Shown here one piece after another: positions 19,609 through 30,388 of a DNA stretch of 64,000 nt. The stretch is from Vibrio sp. JC009 (GTDB taxonomy: Bacteria; Pseudomonadota; Gammaproteobacteria; Enterobacterales; Vibrionaceae): contig NZ_CP092106.1 of the NCBI RefSeq assembly GCF_029016485.1, forward strand, positions 2,046,001 to 2,110,000, read 5' to 3'. The notes under the pieces are model-generated. The model was given only the letters and a program-made list of their open reading frames with translations, was not told where the DNA came from and ran no database searches. Position numbers and translations under genes: made by a program. Position 1 is the stretch's first letter. Each line of letters begins with the position of its first letter.

Positions 19609-22600
19609 ATGTCTAAACTCTCATCCATTTTCTCTTTAGTCTCCCCTTCCAAAGCGGGAGACAAAAAATACGCCGGTAACCTAAAGGGAGCCGCACTGCC
19701 CCTTGCTATTGCAGAACTGTCTGAGCAGCATAAAGGCCATACCCTGCTGGTTGTGCCCGATCCTCAGGTAGCATTAAAACTGCAAAGTGAAGCTGAACAA
19801 TTTACCACTGCGGAAGTCAGTCTGTTTCCGGACTGGGAAACACTTCCCTACGATAACTTTTCGCCCCATCAGGATATTATTTCCGAGCGTATCGCTAAAT
19901 TGTATCAGCTTCCAACGCAGACCACCGGCATCACCATAGTTCCGATAGGCACTTTACTGCAAAGACAGTCACCGCGTGACTACCTGATGCAGCATACCCT
20001 GATGGTGAAATCCGGCGATCTGTACTCAATCGAAAGCCTGCGAAACCAGCTGGAAAAGTCGGGTTACCGCCATGTGGATCAGGTCTTCGGTCCGGGTGAA
20101 TATGCCAGCCGTGGCTCGATTATCGACCTTTACCCAATGGGCAGCTCTGATCCGTTCCGAATCGATTTCTTCGATGATGAGATAGACTCTATCCGCACCT
20201 TTGATCCGGAAAGTCAGCGCACCATTGAAGAAATTAAAGAGATCCGCCTGCTGCCGGCTCATGAGTTCCCGACCAGCAAAGAGGCTATCGAAGAGTTCCG
20301 CTCGCGCTGGAGACAGCAGTTTGAAGCCAGACGTGAGCCTGAATCTGTCTATATGCAGGTCACTAAAGGCACCTGGCCTGCGGGTATTGAATACTGGCAG
20401 CCGCTGTTTTTTGACACAACCGAAACCCTGTTTGATTACCTGTCTGAAAGTACTCAGATTCTGACTGTCGGTGATATTGAAGCTTCCATAGATCATTTCC
20501 TGGGCGATGTGGATTACCGCTACGAGCAGAGAAAAGTCGATCCGCTAAGACCGCTGCTGGCACCGGAAACCCTGTGGCAGAGAAAGGATGAACTCTACTC
20601 CAACCTGAAAAATTATCCTCAGGTTCAATTGTCCATTGAACCGGTTGCTGAAAAAGCCGGACGTGTCAATCCGGCTATTGAAGCGCTTCCGGCGCTGGAT
20701 ACAAAAGCTCAGTCAAAAGAACCTCTGGCAGAACTAAGACGCTTCACCGAAAACTTTACCGGTAAGATTATTTTCTCTGTGGAATCCGAAGGCCGTCGTG
20801 AAGCCCTGCTTGAACTGCTGCAAGGCATCAAATTAAAGCCGAGCGAAATCGGTTCTCTGCACGAAGCTATCGAAAGCAATTTAAAACACGCGCTGATCCT
20901 TGGTTCTGCCGAACACGGCTTTATCCATAACGCGCCGGATTTTGCCCTGATCTGCGAAAGCGATTTGCTGGGTGACCGTGTTATTCAGCGCAGGAAAAAA
21001 GACAAACGCGCGGTTAACAGCGATACGGTTATCCGCCATCTGGCCGAACTTAAACCGGGCCAGCCTGTGGTGCACCTTGACCACGGTATCGGGCGCTATA
21101 TCGGCCTGCAGACGCTGGAAGCCGGTGGCCTGACAACGGAATATGTCACTTTAGAATATCAGGACGGCGCCAAACTTTATGTTCCGGTTTCGTCATTAAA
21201 CCTGATCAGTCGTTACTCCGGCGGCGCTGAAGATTCGGCTCCAATACACAAACTGGGCGGTGAAGCCTGGACGAAAGCAAGGCGCAGAGCGGCGGAAAAA
21301 GTCCGCGATGTGGCAGCAGAGCTTCTGGATGTTTATGCCAAGCGTGAGCTCAAACCTGGCTATAAGTTTGAACTGGACCGGGGCCAGTACGCCACATTTA
21401 AATCAGGCTTCCCATTTGAGGAAACCGACGATCAGGCCATGGCTATCAATGCGGTGCTTTCCGATATGTGCCAGCCAAAGGCGATGGACCGGCTTGTCTG
21501 TGGTGATGTGGGCTTTGGTAAGACCGAAGTGGCGATGCGCGCCTCCTTTGTTTCCACCGATAATGGCAAACAGGTTGCGGTTCTGGTTCCCACTACCCTG
21601 CTTGCTCAGCAGCACTTTGAAAACTTCAGAGACAGATTCGCGAACCTGCCTATCCGGGTAGAGGTTCTGTCACGCTTTAAATCGGCCAAAGAGCAAAAGC
21701 AGGTACTGGCTGATGTGGCCGACGGCAAGGTAGACATTGTGGTCGGCACCCACAAACTGCTGCAGAGCGACATAAAATTTAAAGACCTTGGCCTGCTGAT
21801 TGTGGATGAAGAGCACAGGTTTGGTGTTCGCCAGAAAGAAAAAGTGAAGGCCATGCGTGCCGATGTAGACATCCTGACGCTCACCGCAACGCCAATACCG
21901 CGAACCCTGAATATGGCCATGAGCGGCATGCGCGATCTTTCTATTATTGCCACCCCACCGGCAAGACGACTGGCGATAAAAACCTTTGTCCGCCAGAGCG
22001 ATGATGCCGTAGTCCGCGAAGCGGTTCTGCGTGAAATTATGCGTGGTGGTCAGGTCTACTTCCTGCACAATCAGGTTGAAACCATAGAAAAAGTGGCTGC
22101 CGAGCTGGAAAAACTGATCCCTGAAGCCAGGGTGACGGTTGCCCATGGTCAGATGCGTGAACGTGAACTGGAACGCATCATGAACGATTTCTATCATCAG
22201 CGCTTTAATCTGCTGGTGTGTACCACCATTATAGAAACCGGTATTGATGTTCCAACTGCAAACACCATTATCATGGACAGGGCTGATAATCTGGGTCTGG
22301 CCCAACTGCACCAGTTACGAGGACGTGTGGGACGTTCGCACCACCAGGCGTATGCGTATCTTCTGACACCGCATCCGAAAGCCATGACTAAAGATGCCAT
22401 TAAGCGTCTTGATGCAATAGCGTCACTGGAAGATCTTGGTGCCGGCTTTACCCTGGCCACCCATGACCTTGAGATTCGCGGTGCCGGTGAACTGCTGGGT
22501 GACGAGCAGAGCGGGCAAATTCAGTCCGTTGGCTTTACACTTTATATGGAGATGCTTGAGCAGGCTGTAGAAGCACTTAAGGAAGGCAAAGAGCCTTCCC

Positions 22601-23067
22601 TTGATGAACTACTAAGGGAGCAGACGGAAGTTGAGCTAAGACTGCCTGCACTGCTGCCGGATGACTATATCCCGGATATCAACACCCGGCTTTCTATGTA
22701 CAAAAGAGTCGCCAGTGTAAAAAATGAAAATGAGCTGGCAGAAATGAAGGTGGAACTGATTGACCGCTTTGGCCCGCTTCCTGACGCGACGAAAAACCTT
22801 TTATCTGTCAGCGAAGTGAAACTCAACGCTGCTAAGGTGAGTGCTACTAAGATTGAAGCGCATGATAAAGGCGGCTATATCGAATTTTCACCAAATGCAG
22901 ATATAAATCCGGCATTTTTGGTTAAACTATTACAAGGCGAACCAAAAAAATATGGGATGGATGGCCCGACTAAGCTGAAGTTTATGCTGCCACTGGCCGA
23001 TAGAAGAGAAAGAGTCCGATTTGTCTCTGAACTGATTGAGAAGTTCCATAATAACAAGATGCCTTAA
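19609..23067 (+). CDS. mfd: Transcription-repair coupling factor
   Basis: 1152 residues, close to the E. coli length. N-terminal UvrB-like region (PDWETLPYDNFSPHQDI), the RNA polymerase-interacting domain near 490-550 (VVHLDHGIGRYIGL), then a RecG-like helicase: Walker A GDVGFGKTEVA (about 632), DEEH box (about 732), TATPIPRTL and QLRGRVGRS motifs, and the C-terminal regulatory domain. It pushes stalled RNA polymerase off DNA lesions and recruits UvrA. Full length, no breaks. Confidence 0.98.
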   Translation: MSKLSSIFSLVSPSKAGDKKYAGNLKGAALPLAIAELSEQHKGHTLLVVPDPQVALKLQSEAEQFTTAEVSLFPDWETLPYDNFSPHQDIISERIAKLYQLPTQTTGITIVPIGTLLQRQSPRDYLMQHTLMVKSGDLYSIESLRNQLEKSGYRHVDQVFGPGEYASRGSIIDLYPMGSSDPFRIDFFDDEIDSIRTFDPESQRTIEEIKEIRLLPAHEFPTSKEAIEEFRSRWRQQFEARREPESVYMQVTKGTWPAGIEYWQPLFFDTTETLFDYLSESTQILTVGDIEASIDHFLGDVDYRYEQRKVDPLRPLLAPETLWQRKDELYSNLKNYPQVQLSIEPVAEKAGRVNPAIEALPALDTKAQSKEPLAELRRFTENFTGKIIFSVESEGRREALLELLQGIKLKPSEIGSLHEAIESNLKHALILGSAEHGFIHNAPDFALICESDLLGDRVIQRRKKDKRAVNSDTVIRHLAELKPGQPVVHLDHGIGRYIGLQTLEAGGLTTEYVTLEYQDGAKLYVPVSSLNLISRYSGGAEDSAPIHKLGGEAWTKARRRAAEKVRDVAAELLDVYAKRELKPGYKFELDRGQYATFKSGFPFEETDDQAMAINAVLSDMCQPKAMDRLVCGDVGFGKTEVAMRASFVSTDNGKQVAVLVPTTLLAQQHFENFRDRFANLPIRVEVLSRFKSAKEQKQVLADVADGKVDIVVGTHKLLQSDIKFKDLGLLIVDEEHRFGVRQKEKVKAMRADVDILTLTATPIPRTLNMAMSGMRDLSIIATPPARRLAIKTFVRQSDDAVVREAVLREIMRGGQVYFLHNQVETIEKVAAELEKLIPEARVTVAHGQMRERELERIMNDFYHQRFNLLVCTTIIETGIDVPTANTIIMDRADNLGLAQLHQLRGRVGRSHHQAYAYLLTPHPKAMTKDAIKRLDAIASLEDLGAGFTLATHDLEIRGAGELLGDEQSGQIQSVGFTLYMEMLEQAVEALKEGKEPSLDELLREQTEVELRLPALLPDDYIPDINTRLSMYKRVASVKNENELAEMKVELIDRFGPLPDATKNLLSVSEVKLNAAKVSATKIEAHDKGGYIEFSPNADINPAFLVKLLQGEPKKYGMDGPTKLKFMLPLADRRERVRFVSELIEKFHNNKMP

Positions 23068-23103
23068 AAGGCAGTTAAAGATTTACTAACAACTGGAGTA
23101 AAA

Positions 23104-23925
23104 ATGAAAAAGCTGATAACTCTTCTGCTCTCGCTGGCAACCTTCTGCACCTTCGCAGCAGAGCGTGAGTTCGACGTTGAAGTCATTTTATTTAAAAGAG
23201 CGGTAAGCCCTGAAAATGTCAGTGAGTCCTGGCCTGATCAGCTACCTGCCATCGACCTGACCAAAGCCGCTACGCTAAACAACAGCCTCTATCTGGAGAA
23301 AAAAGGCGTAGAGATGCTGCCGTACGAAGATTACCAGCTTACCAACCAGAAACAGAAACTGGATAAACATGCTGGCTTTACCGTGCTGATGCATAAAGCA
23401 TGGCGTCAGGGCGATCAGCCAAAAGGCAGCTCACCGGTTTTCCATATCCGCGCAGGCCGTGACTTCTCTAAATCCTTTAACTCCGACGGTAGCGTAAAGA
23501 TTGAACAGCCGGTTGTCGCCGACGATATCACTCAGGAAACCAGCATAGACCAGCCTATCTACGAGCTGGAAGGCAAGTTCCAGGTCTATGTTCAGCACTA
23601 CCTGTTCCTGGAGTCTGATCTGGACCTGAGATCACCGGGTAAAAGGGAGATCATGATTGAATCCAGCCAGCCTGTTGCAACAGAAGACGCAATGGCTGTA
23701 GAGACTGACTTCAACAACGAACCACTGTTTATCGAGGAGTCCAGCACAGTGGAGATCGGGCGTATGGAGGCAATCAAGCCGGTTGTAAAAGTGGAGGAGT
23801 TCCTCAGAAGCTACCGCCTGTCGCAAAAACGCAGGATGAGAAGTGGTGAGATCCACTATCTTGACCATCCTCTGATGGGCATCATTATTCAGGTTCGTAA
23901 AGCGCCTGTACCGCCAGCATCTTAA
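23104..23925 (+). CDS. csiV: Peptidoglycan-binding protein CsiV
   Basis: 273 residues with a Sec signal peptide (cleavage near TFCTFAAERE). The mature protein begins REFDVEVILFKR, as in the CsiV family, and has a conserved LEGKFQVYVQHYLF segment. In V. cholerae the homologue lies next to mfd, binds peptidoglycan in the periplasm, and is needed for the response to certain D-amino acids through the lipoprotein LpoA. Start ATG is preceded by an AACTGGAG ribosome site. Confidence 0.9.
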   Translation: MKKLITLLLSLATFCTFAAEREFDVEVILFKRAVSPENVSESWPDQLPAIDLTKAATLNNSLYLEKKGVEMLPYEDYQLTNQKQKLDKHAGFTVLMHKAWRQGDQPKGSSPVFHIRAGRDFSKSFNSDGSVKIEQPVVADDITQETSIDQPIYELEGKFQVYVQHYLFLESDLDLRSPGKREIMIESSQPVATEDAMAVETDFNNEPLFIEESSTVEIGRMEAIKPVVKVEEFLRSYRLSQKRRMRSGEIHYLDHPLMGIIIQVRKAPVPPAS

Positions 23926-23935
23926 GCCTATACCG

Positions 23936-23962
23936 GTATCCCCTTCCGTCGGAGGGGGATAC
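23936..23962 (+). terminator. Strong stem-loop after csiV
   Basis: GTATCCCCTTCC pairs with GGAGGGGGATAC (one G-T pair) around a three-base loop. No T-run follows, so it may be a terminator, an attenuator or an mRNA 3' stabiliser. Confidence 0.5.
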
Positions 23963-23981
23963 ATTCAGGCCCCTGCCGTTT

Positions 23982-24527
23982 ATGCATACCGACTTCACCA
24001 TAGTTACCCAAAAGCTGATACTCAGGCTTACCAATACTTCCGAGCTAAACTCGTTCGCCTCTCTGGTTGCACAATCCTACTCTCTTCACCGCTGGATGGA
24101 CTGGACCCATAAAGATTTTAATCAGGCTGAAGCTGAAGAGTTTATTCTCGCCAACCGCTTAAACTGGGCAAAAGGCTCCTCCTACGGGTTTGGCGTCTAC
24201 CTCAAGGCATCGGGGGAGATGATTGGCATGGTGGCAATCACAGAGTTTCAGCGAACCTCTAACATGGCCCAGGTAGGCTACTGGATTGGGGACAGATATC
24301 AGCGCAAAGGGTTCGGAATTGAAGCCCTCAACGCCCTGATAGAATTCTGTTTCGCCAAGCTTGAACTGACACGCCTGGAAATTGTTTGTGACCCGGAAAA
24401 TATTCCGGGCCACATTATTGCGTTAAAGTGTGGCGCTGTAGAAGAAGGCCTGGTCAGGAACCGCTTTATTTATAACGGAAAGCCCAAAGACGGACTGGTT
24501 TTTTCTGTTGTACCGGAAAGCGTTTAA
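23982..24527 (+). CDS. GNAT acetyltransferase, RimJ/RimL type
   Basis: 181 residues. The N-terminus has the RimJ/RimL look (LILRLTN), and the acetyl-CoA loop is YQRKGFGIEAL at about residue 107. These enzymes acetylate N-terminal amino groups, often of ribosomal proteins, or small molecules; the substrate here cannot be read from sequence. The gene ends tail-to-tail with the phosphotransferase, the stop codons sharing TTAA. Confidence 0.88.
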   Translation: MHTDFTIVTQKLILRLTNTSELNSFASLVAQSYSLHRWMDWTHKDFNQAEAEEFILANRLNWAKGSSYGFGVYLKASGEMIGMVAITEFQRTSNMAQVGYWIGDRYQRKGFGIEALNALIEFCFAKLELTRLEIVCDPENIPGHIIALKCGAVEEGLVRNRFIYNGKPKDGLVFSVVPESV

Positions 24528-25303
24528 TGGTGCATAGACTCCAGCAGAATGCCCGTAATTTCATCTTTATTCTGCTTAAGATACTCAATATCTCTCAAAT
24601 AACTCAGGTGATGGCCTTCCTGAATGTCCTGCTTGTATTTTGGCTCCCCCTGATCCGCCTGGGACACCATAAAATAGACCAGAGCCTGAATTCTGAGAAT
24701 TACCCAGTCGACCAAATGAGTATAGTTTCGTGCATCCACCCCATAGGACTCGCAAAATAGCTTAGCGCGGCTGACCTGAACCGGAAGGCTGCCGTGAGAC
24801 TCATAATTACAGGCTTTTAACGGTGCCCAGCAATACACAGAGTAAGCGATATCCCACATACGCGGAGCCGGGTGCGCTGCATCAAAGTCGTATACGCCGA
24901 CCACTTTATTGCCATCAAGCGCAACGTTATAGGGAGCAAAGTCACCGTGGCAAATCACTTCCTCGGGGCCACGCGATGCCAGCATCCAGTGCAGCTTTTT
25001 GCCTTTGTTGGCGTCAAGAAAGCCTTCCGTTGCGTCATGGTATTGGCGCAGTAAAGCAGCAGCCGAGGTAAGCGCCTCCTCTGAAGCAATGGCCCCAATC
25101 AGATGGGAGTCATAGGTCTCACCCTCGACATAGCTCAACTGCTCCCGGTTGTTGTCCGTACCTATTAACTTAGGGGCACCAATAAATCCCTTCTGTTCAA
25201 TATAGTTAAGCAACAGGTGCACTGATTCTGACCATTTTTCCATAGGCCTGTCCACTCTTTTGAGCTCCCTGTTAATAGAAATTCTTCTATTACTTATTTC
25301 CAT
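24524..25303 (-). CDS. Aminoglycoside-phosphotransferase-fold small-molecule kinase
   Basis: 259 residues from the ATG at 25303, which has AAAGG six bases ahead; a longer frame to 25390 lacks a ribosome site. Kinase motifs are HGDFAPYNVAL (catalytic loop, Asp and Asn) and VYDFDAAH (metal-binding DFD). The family phosphorylates antibiotics, choline, homoserine, thiamine and others; the substrate is unknown. The stop overlaps that of the convergent GNAT gene. The 254 bases upstream to 25557 hold no feature I can support. Confidence 0.85.
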   Translation of the reverse strand: MEISNRRISINRELKRVDRPMEKWSESVHLLLNYIEQKGFIGAPKLIGTDNNREQLSYVEGETYDSHLIGAIASEEALTSAAALLRQYHDATEGFLDANKGKKLHWMLASRGPEEVICHGDFAPYNVALDGNKVVGVYDFDAAHPAPRMWDIAYSVYCWAPLKACNYESHGSLPVQVSRAKLFCESYGVDARNYTHLVDWVILRIQALVYFMVSQADQGEPKYKQDIQEGHHLSYLRDIEYLKQNKDEITGILLESMHH

Positions 25304-25557
25304 GATTACCTTTGCCTCAAAGACTTTGCATACTGATTTATGTGCATTAACCTTGCCAACAAGCAAAAAAATCATGTCAAAAGTATGCAAACTGTTAATA
25401 AGGCCAAACTATTAATTCGAGTGACTTCACATTTTGTCAGGCAGAAATAGAGCAACAGAAGTTTAACGACAACTTGTCCATTGGTAACACCGCGACACCA
25501 ATTGGATTTGGCCGATGAGGTGAACGTAAGGCGTAGATATTTCGCCATCAAAGAACA

Positions 25558-26478
25558 TTAAAATTTCACTTTGTGCAAGCCTGCATTGTCCTTGCCACCA
25601 AACAGCAGGCCACCATCGTTAGTGATATAAAAGATCCCGGCTTCTTTTCTGCTCATCTGGATAGCGGTATTGCCCGCAATACCATGATTCAACACCACAG
25701 ATTTCTCTTTTCCAGCGGTCAATTTAATGATTTCGTGATGATGGGTGGTAATAAACCAGGTACCGTCACCATCGATAACAAAATCATCAGCCTGAATACC
25801 GGATTCTATAATCTCGATAGCACCTGCTTTTTGATCCTGCAGGTTTACTTTCCCGAGTAACTGTTTCGCAGAATTCGTGAAATAGAGCGATCCCTTATAT
25901 AGCTGAATACCATTAACACCTGGCAACCCGGGACGATCCTGCTCCGGTTGCAATATCACGTTATCAAGCCAGGTCGTCAATTGGTTGGTTTTCATGTCGA
26001 ACTGGTAGATTTTTCCATTGATAGCATCCGCAATCAGGTACTTACTATTGCCTAGGTAAGCCATACCATTTAAGAAAGCTGGCGACTCAATACCCAGTAG
26101 TCTGGTCAGCTCGCCAGTTTTATTAACCTTGTACAGTGCCATACTGTTGAGAAAGCCTTTGCCTTCTAGTATGGACGTTTCATGTACCGATAGCAGACCT
26201 TCTCCCTTCTCATCGAAACGGATAGAAACAGGGTGACCGTCTACTTTAGACCAGAGTGTCGCCTGACCATCTTCATGATACTTGTACAGCGACATCCCGG
26301 TATAATCGGTCGCAACCAGCTCTTCCTTATTTTGGAAGGTCAGGTTTTCAAAAAAGTGACCGGCAGGTAGTGAAATGACTGACTCAACCGGTTTTTCAAT
26401 AAACTGCGCTTCGGATGCCGATACATTTGCGAAAACAGATACAGATAGTGCTAACGTGGTTAATGTATGCTTAAACAT
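25558..26478 (-). CDS. Periplasmic SMP-30/gluconolactonase-like beta-propeller
   Basis: 306 residues with a Sec signal peptide ending at NVSASEAQF. Repeated blades such as FLNGMAYLGNSKYLIADAI and PGVNGIQLYKGSLYFTNS resemble the SMP-30/strictosidine-synthase-like six-bladed propeller, which often binds a divalent metal and hydrolyses lactones or esters. Divergently arranged with the LysR regulator at 26578, its likely controller. Start has GAGAGAATTTT upstream. Substrate unknown. Confidence 0.75.
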   Translation of the reverse strand: MFKHTLTTLALSVSVFANVSASEAQFIEKPVESVISLPAGHFFENLTFQNKEELVATDYTGMSLYKYHEDGQATLWSKVDGHPVSIRFDEKGEGLLSVHETSILEGKGFLNSMALYKVNKTGELTRLLGIESPAFLNGMAYLGNSKYLIADAINGKIYQFDMKTNQLTTWLDNVILQPEQDRPGLPGVNGIQLYKGSLYFTNSAKQLLGKVNLQDQKAGAIEIIESGIQADDFVIDGDGTWFITTHHHEIIKLTAGKEKSVVLNHGIAGNTAIQMSRKEAGIFYITNDGGLLFGGKDNAGLHKVKF

Positions 26479-26577
26479 AAAATTCTCTCGCTCTCTTGTT
26501 GTGTTGCGGAGAATAGTAGTCTAAGTTTTATTAACCATCTATAAACCATAAATAACACCAAAGTTAACTTAAAGTTT

Positions 26578-27477
26578 ATGAAATCACTTCCAAGCCAGCT
26601 ACCCATATTTATTGAGGTTGCCAAAGAGCAAAGCTTTTCTGCTGCGGCAAGAAACCTGGGGATATCCACTCCGGCCGTGAGCAAAGCCATCAACAAACTG
26701 GAAGATCAGTGGAAACTTAAATTGTTCCATCGCTCTTCACACTCGTTAAGCCTTACCTCTGTAGGACAAACGTTACTCACTGATCTGCAGCCCGCTGTAG
26801 AAGGGATATTCTCCGCTATTGCTTCCAGTCAGGAAGTGAACAACGAGCTTTCTGGCATTGTTAAGATCAACCTGCCCGGAACATCTCTTGGTGTCGATGT
26901 CATATTGCCCCATTTAATGGCATTTTCTGAGCTAAACCCTAACGTCGAATTTGATCTTCATTTTAGTGATGCCAGTGTGGATTTAGTGGCAAACGGCTTC
27001 GATCTTGGTATTGGTACCTATATCAACCAGGACTCCCGGTTGATCGCCCGACGCCTCTTTTCCAGCAAAATTGGTCTGTATGCCTCAGCTCAGTATGTGG
27101 AGAAAAACGGATTACCAACAGCGCCAGCCGATCTGACGCGCCACCAATGTCTGCCTATTCGCTCAATAGAGCGAGGGAAAATACGCAGTGTTAACCTCTA
27201 TGATGACGACCAGGAACTTATATTCACGCCACAGGGTAAGGTAACAGTAGATAGTTTTATTGCCGCCAAAGGCATGTTATGTGCTCACTGGGGAATCGTT
27301 GGCTTAGGCGAATGGATGATAAGAAGTGAGCTGAAAGCTGAAACCGTGGTTCCTGTTCTGAAGAAATACTGGGGACCTTCTATCCCTGTATATCTATACT
27401 TCTCTTCTCGAGACTACATCCCGCAAAGTGTCAGAGCATTGATAGACTATTTATCCGATATGGATTTTTCTCAGTAA
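26578..27477 (+). CDS. LysR-type transcriptional regulator
   Basis: 299 residues. N-terminal winged helix-turn-helix (FIEVAKEQSFSAAARNLGISTPAVSKAINKLE, split here over the classic LysR helices) and a C-terminal periplasmic-binding-like effector domain. Only about 100 bases separate it from the divergent propeller gene, the standard layout for a LysR regulator and its target. Within the family it falls near the CrgA/AaeR-like subgroup by the DLGIGTYINQDSRLIARRL segment. Effector unknown. Confidence 0.92.
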   Translation: MKSLPSQLPIFIEVAKEQSFSAAARNLGISTPAVSKAINKLEDQWKLKLFHRSSHSLSLTSVGQTLLTDLQPAVEGIFSAIASSQEVNNELSGIVKINLPGTSLGVDVILPHLMAFSELNPNVEFDLHFSDASVDLVANGFDLGIGTYINQDSRLIARRLFSSKIGLYASAQYVEKNGLPTAPADLTRHQCLPIRSIERGKIRSVNLYDDDQELIFTPQGKVTVDSFIAAKGMLCAHWGIVGLGEWMIRSELKAETVVPVLKKYWGPSIPVYLYFSSRDYIPQSVRALIDYLSDMDFSQ

Positions 27478-27556
27478 TAACAAAACATAGATTAAAAAAT
27501 CATACCTGCTTAAAGCTTTCATGTTTTATTTACCTTCTTCCAGGGATATAAGTGTT

Positions 27557-28515
<959 letters not shown>

Positions 28516-28581
28516 ATGTCAACAATCAAAATTAATATTTTTCATTGGCTACTTTTAAGTCACTGTTTTAACGAGAAACTT

Positions 28582-29145
28582 ATGTCAAAGAAAATTGCTA
28601 AGACGGAAAAAATTCTAGATGTCGCTCTTGAGCTGCTGAAAACGGAAGGTGATTACGGTGTTACGATGCGTAAAGTCGCCAACTTATCTGAAATGTCCTT
28701 GAGTAACGTGCAGTACTACTTTAAGACTAAAAACGATTTGCTCATTGCGGTTGCTGATCGCTATTTTGCAAAGTGCTTGACGGAGATGCAGGAAATGTCT
28801 GAAGTTAAAAGTGAAGATGAGTTAACGGATTTCGTACGAGCTTTTCTCCAGCATGGACTGGAAATCTCTGAGATGTGCCGAATCTTTCGAGAATACTGGG
28901 CAATATCAACGAGAAACCAAGCAATAAAAGAGTATCTGGATGGCTACTACCAAAGCTACTTTTCGGTCGTTTCTGAGAAACTCAGTCCTTTAGCAAAGAG
29001 TGAGTCGGACTTAACAAACGCGGTTGCTATATTTCTATCTACAACTGAGGGCTATTCGGTAACGGCCTCTTCGATACCCGTAGATTATGAAACGGTCGTT
29101 AGTGTGTTGCATAGAGTGACTTTAGATAGCTTAACTAATGAATAA
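28582..29145 (+). CDS. TetR family transcriptional regulator
   Basis: 187 residues from ATG 28582 (MSKKIAKTEKILDVALELL); a longer frame from 28516 begins next to the operator and is less likely. Helix-turn-helix at about residues 25-50 (VTMRKVANLSEMSLSNVQYYFKTK). The C-terminal ligand domain is not assignable. Divergent from the dehalogenase gene, with two matching operators between, so it probably senses a substrate of that enzyme. Its end overlaps the start of the next gene by eight bases. Confidence 0.9.
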   Translation: MSKKIAKTEKILDVALELLKTEGDYGVTMRKVANLSEMSLSNVQYYFKTKNDLLIAVADRYFAKCLTEMQEMSEVKSEDELTDFVRAFLQHGLEISEMCRIFREYWAISTRNQAIKEYLDGYYQSYFSVVSEKLSPLAKSESDLTNAVAIFLSTTEGYSVTASSIPVDYETVVSVLHRVTLDSLTNE

Positions 29146-29497
29146 ACAAGAATTTAATCAATTTTGCGGGTCATTAAAGGCGACTCATCACGTTGTGCAG
29201 TGGGGAAACTCTGACGTCTGGAAAGTTGGGAAGAAAGTTTTTGCTATTGGTTTTACATTAAAAAATGGAGACCTTGCATACACCTTCAAAGTCTCCGACA
29301 GGAACTATGCTTTTTTAAAAGAATACAGTGGTTATCGACCTGCACCATACTTTGCAAATCGAGGTATGAAGTGGATTCAGCAGATAGAAACTGACGGGAG
29401 CCTGGACGAGGATTTAAAGTACTACATAGGTGAATCCTACCGCATCGTATCAAGCACCCTCAGTAAAAAAGAGCAATTAAGATTAGGTCTGGTTTAA
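29138..29497 (+). CDS. MmcQ/YjbR-like protein
   Basis: 119 residues. The YjbR fold signature is visible: an N-terminal helix (EFNQFCGSLKAT), WGNSDVWKVGKKVFAIG, a central KVSDRNYAFLKEYSGYRPAPYFANRGMKWIQQ, and a C-terminal helix. The family has a double-wing DNA-binding-like fold but no established role. Translationally coupled to the TetR gene by overlap, so likely under the same operators. Confidence 0.82.
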   Translation: MNKQEFNQFCGSLKATHHVVQWGNSDVWKVGKKVFAIGFTLKNGDLAYTFKVSDRNYAFLKEYSGYRPAPYFANRGMKWIQQIETDGSLDEDLKYYIGESYRIVSSTLSKKEQLRLGLV

Positions 29498-29596
29498 CAG
29501 TACCGACCGTGCAAGCTTTTGGACAAGAGCTTCCATCTCCGTACAGCGATGTAATATTTACTTTATGCAGAATTTTTCCAATACAATCATGTTATC

Positions 29597-29649
29597 TTGT
29601 ACAAAATAGCCACTCTGATATACACTAAGAAGTACATAATTAAGTACTT
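29597..29649 (+). promoter_or_regulatory. Promoter and operator of the yafNO module
   Basis: TTGTAC (29597-29602), a 16-base spacer, and TATACA (29619-29624) form a sigma-70 promoter. The inverted repeat AAGTAC-ATAATTAA-GTACTT (29630-29649) covers the expected start site, where an antitoxin would bind to autoregulate. No LexA box is seen, unlike the E. coli dinB-yafNOP operon. Confidence 0.65.
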
Positions 29650-29660
29650 AGGTATGTATC

Positions 29661-29954
29661 ATGAAAACAAGTACCATCTATGCAGAAAAAGCTGTGTCAT
29701 CGAGTGAAGCTAGAAAACATTTCAAGGATTGCTTGTCGGGAGAGCCAGTAGTGGTATTGTCGAACAATGAACCAGCTGGTTATATGATGAGCGCGACCTT
29801 TTTTGAAGGGCTTATGAAAGCTTTAGAGGGCAAAGGTACTGACTCAATTTCTTCATTTAGGCCAATGAGCGCACGCTTAGATGTTATTGCACATCTTAAT
29901 GCTCAAGCATTAGCGGAGCTTGATGAGAACGATTTAGGTGAGTTCCAAGAGTGA
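29661..29954 (+). CDS. yafN: Antitoxin YafN (Phd/YefM family)
   Basis: 97 residues. N-terminal Phd/YefM DNA-binding half (IYAEKAVSSSEARKHFKDCL, PVVVLSNNEPAGYMMSA) followed by a YafN-like tail (FRPMSARLDVIAHL, ending in acidic residues). Binds and neutralises the partner toxin and represses its own promoter. Overlaps yafO by four bases. Confidence 0.92.
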   Translation: MKTSTIYAEKAVSSSEARKHFKDCLSGEPVVVLSNNEPAGYMMSATFFEGLMKALEGKGTDSISSFRPMSARLDVIAHLNAQALAELDENDLGEFQE

Positions 29955-30364
29955 GTGATAAGCTATTAAAAGTTAGAGTTTTCAAGCATAAAATTTTAAT
30001 AGATGCCTTGACTAAAGACGAACTTGAAGGACTGACAAAGGACTTTAGGGTGTATAAGGAAACTGGTCAAAAGCCAGATATTTTTGGTCGAGACGAAGCC
30101 TATGATCATCCTGATACACTACCGATATTGAAATCAGAAGAAGTTAAACATATCCATTTATCAGCCAACGATGCCCCATTCTTGAGCAAAATTCAATTTT
30201 ATCAGACCAGTGATAAGCATCTAGTGTATTGCCAAGGATGGGAAGATCCTAACTGCTTTCTTTTAATTGCAATTCTTGCTCCTAATGCGCATGAGCAGGC
30301 TAGAAACAGAACTATCATGCACAATTTAGGCTTAATTGCTGAGAAGTTTAGACAACAGTTTTAA
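29951..30364 (+). CDS. yafO: Toxin YafO, ribosome-dependent mRNA interferase
   Basis: 137 residues, GTG start overlapping the yafN stop (GTGA). Matches E. coli YafO across its length: RVFKHKILID, LTKDFRVYKETGQKPDIFGRD, HIHLS, HLVYCQGW, LLIAIL and MHNLGLIAEKFRQQF. The E. coli toxin cleaves mRNA on the ribosome. The module ends the accessory block between the core phosphotransferase and ndh and may help stabilise it. Confidence 0.94.
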   Translation: MSDKLLKVRVFKHKILIDALTKDELEGLTKDFRVYKETGQKPDIFGRDEAYDHPDTLPILKSEEVKHIHLSANDAPFLSKIQFYQTSDKHLVYCQGWEDPNCFLLIAILAPNAHEQARNRTIMHNLGLIAEKFRQQF

Positions 30365-30388
30365 TAAGGCAGACTAACAAGCCTCTGA

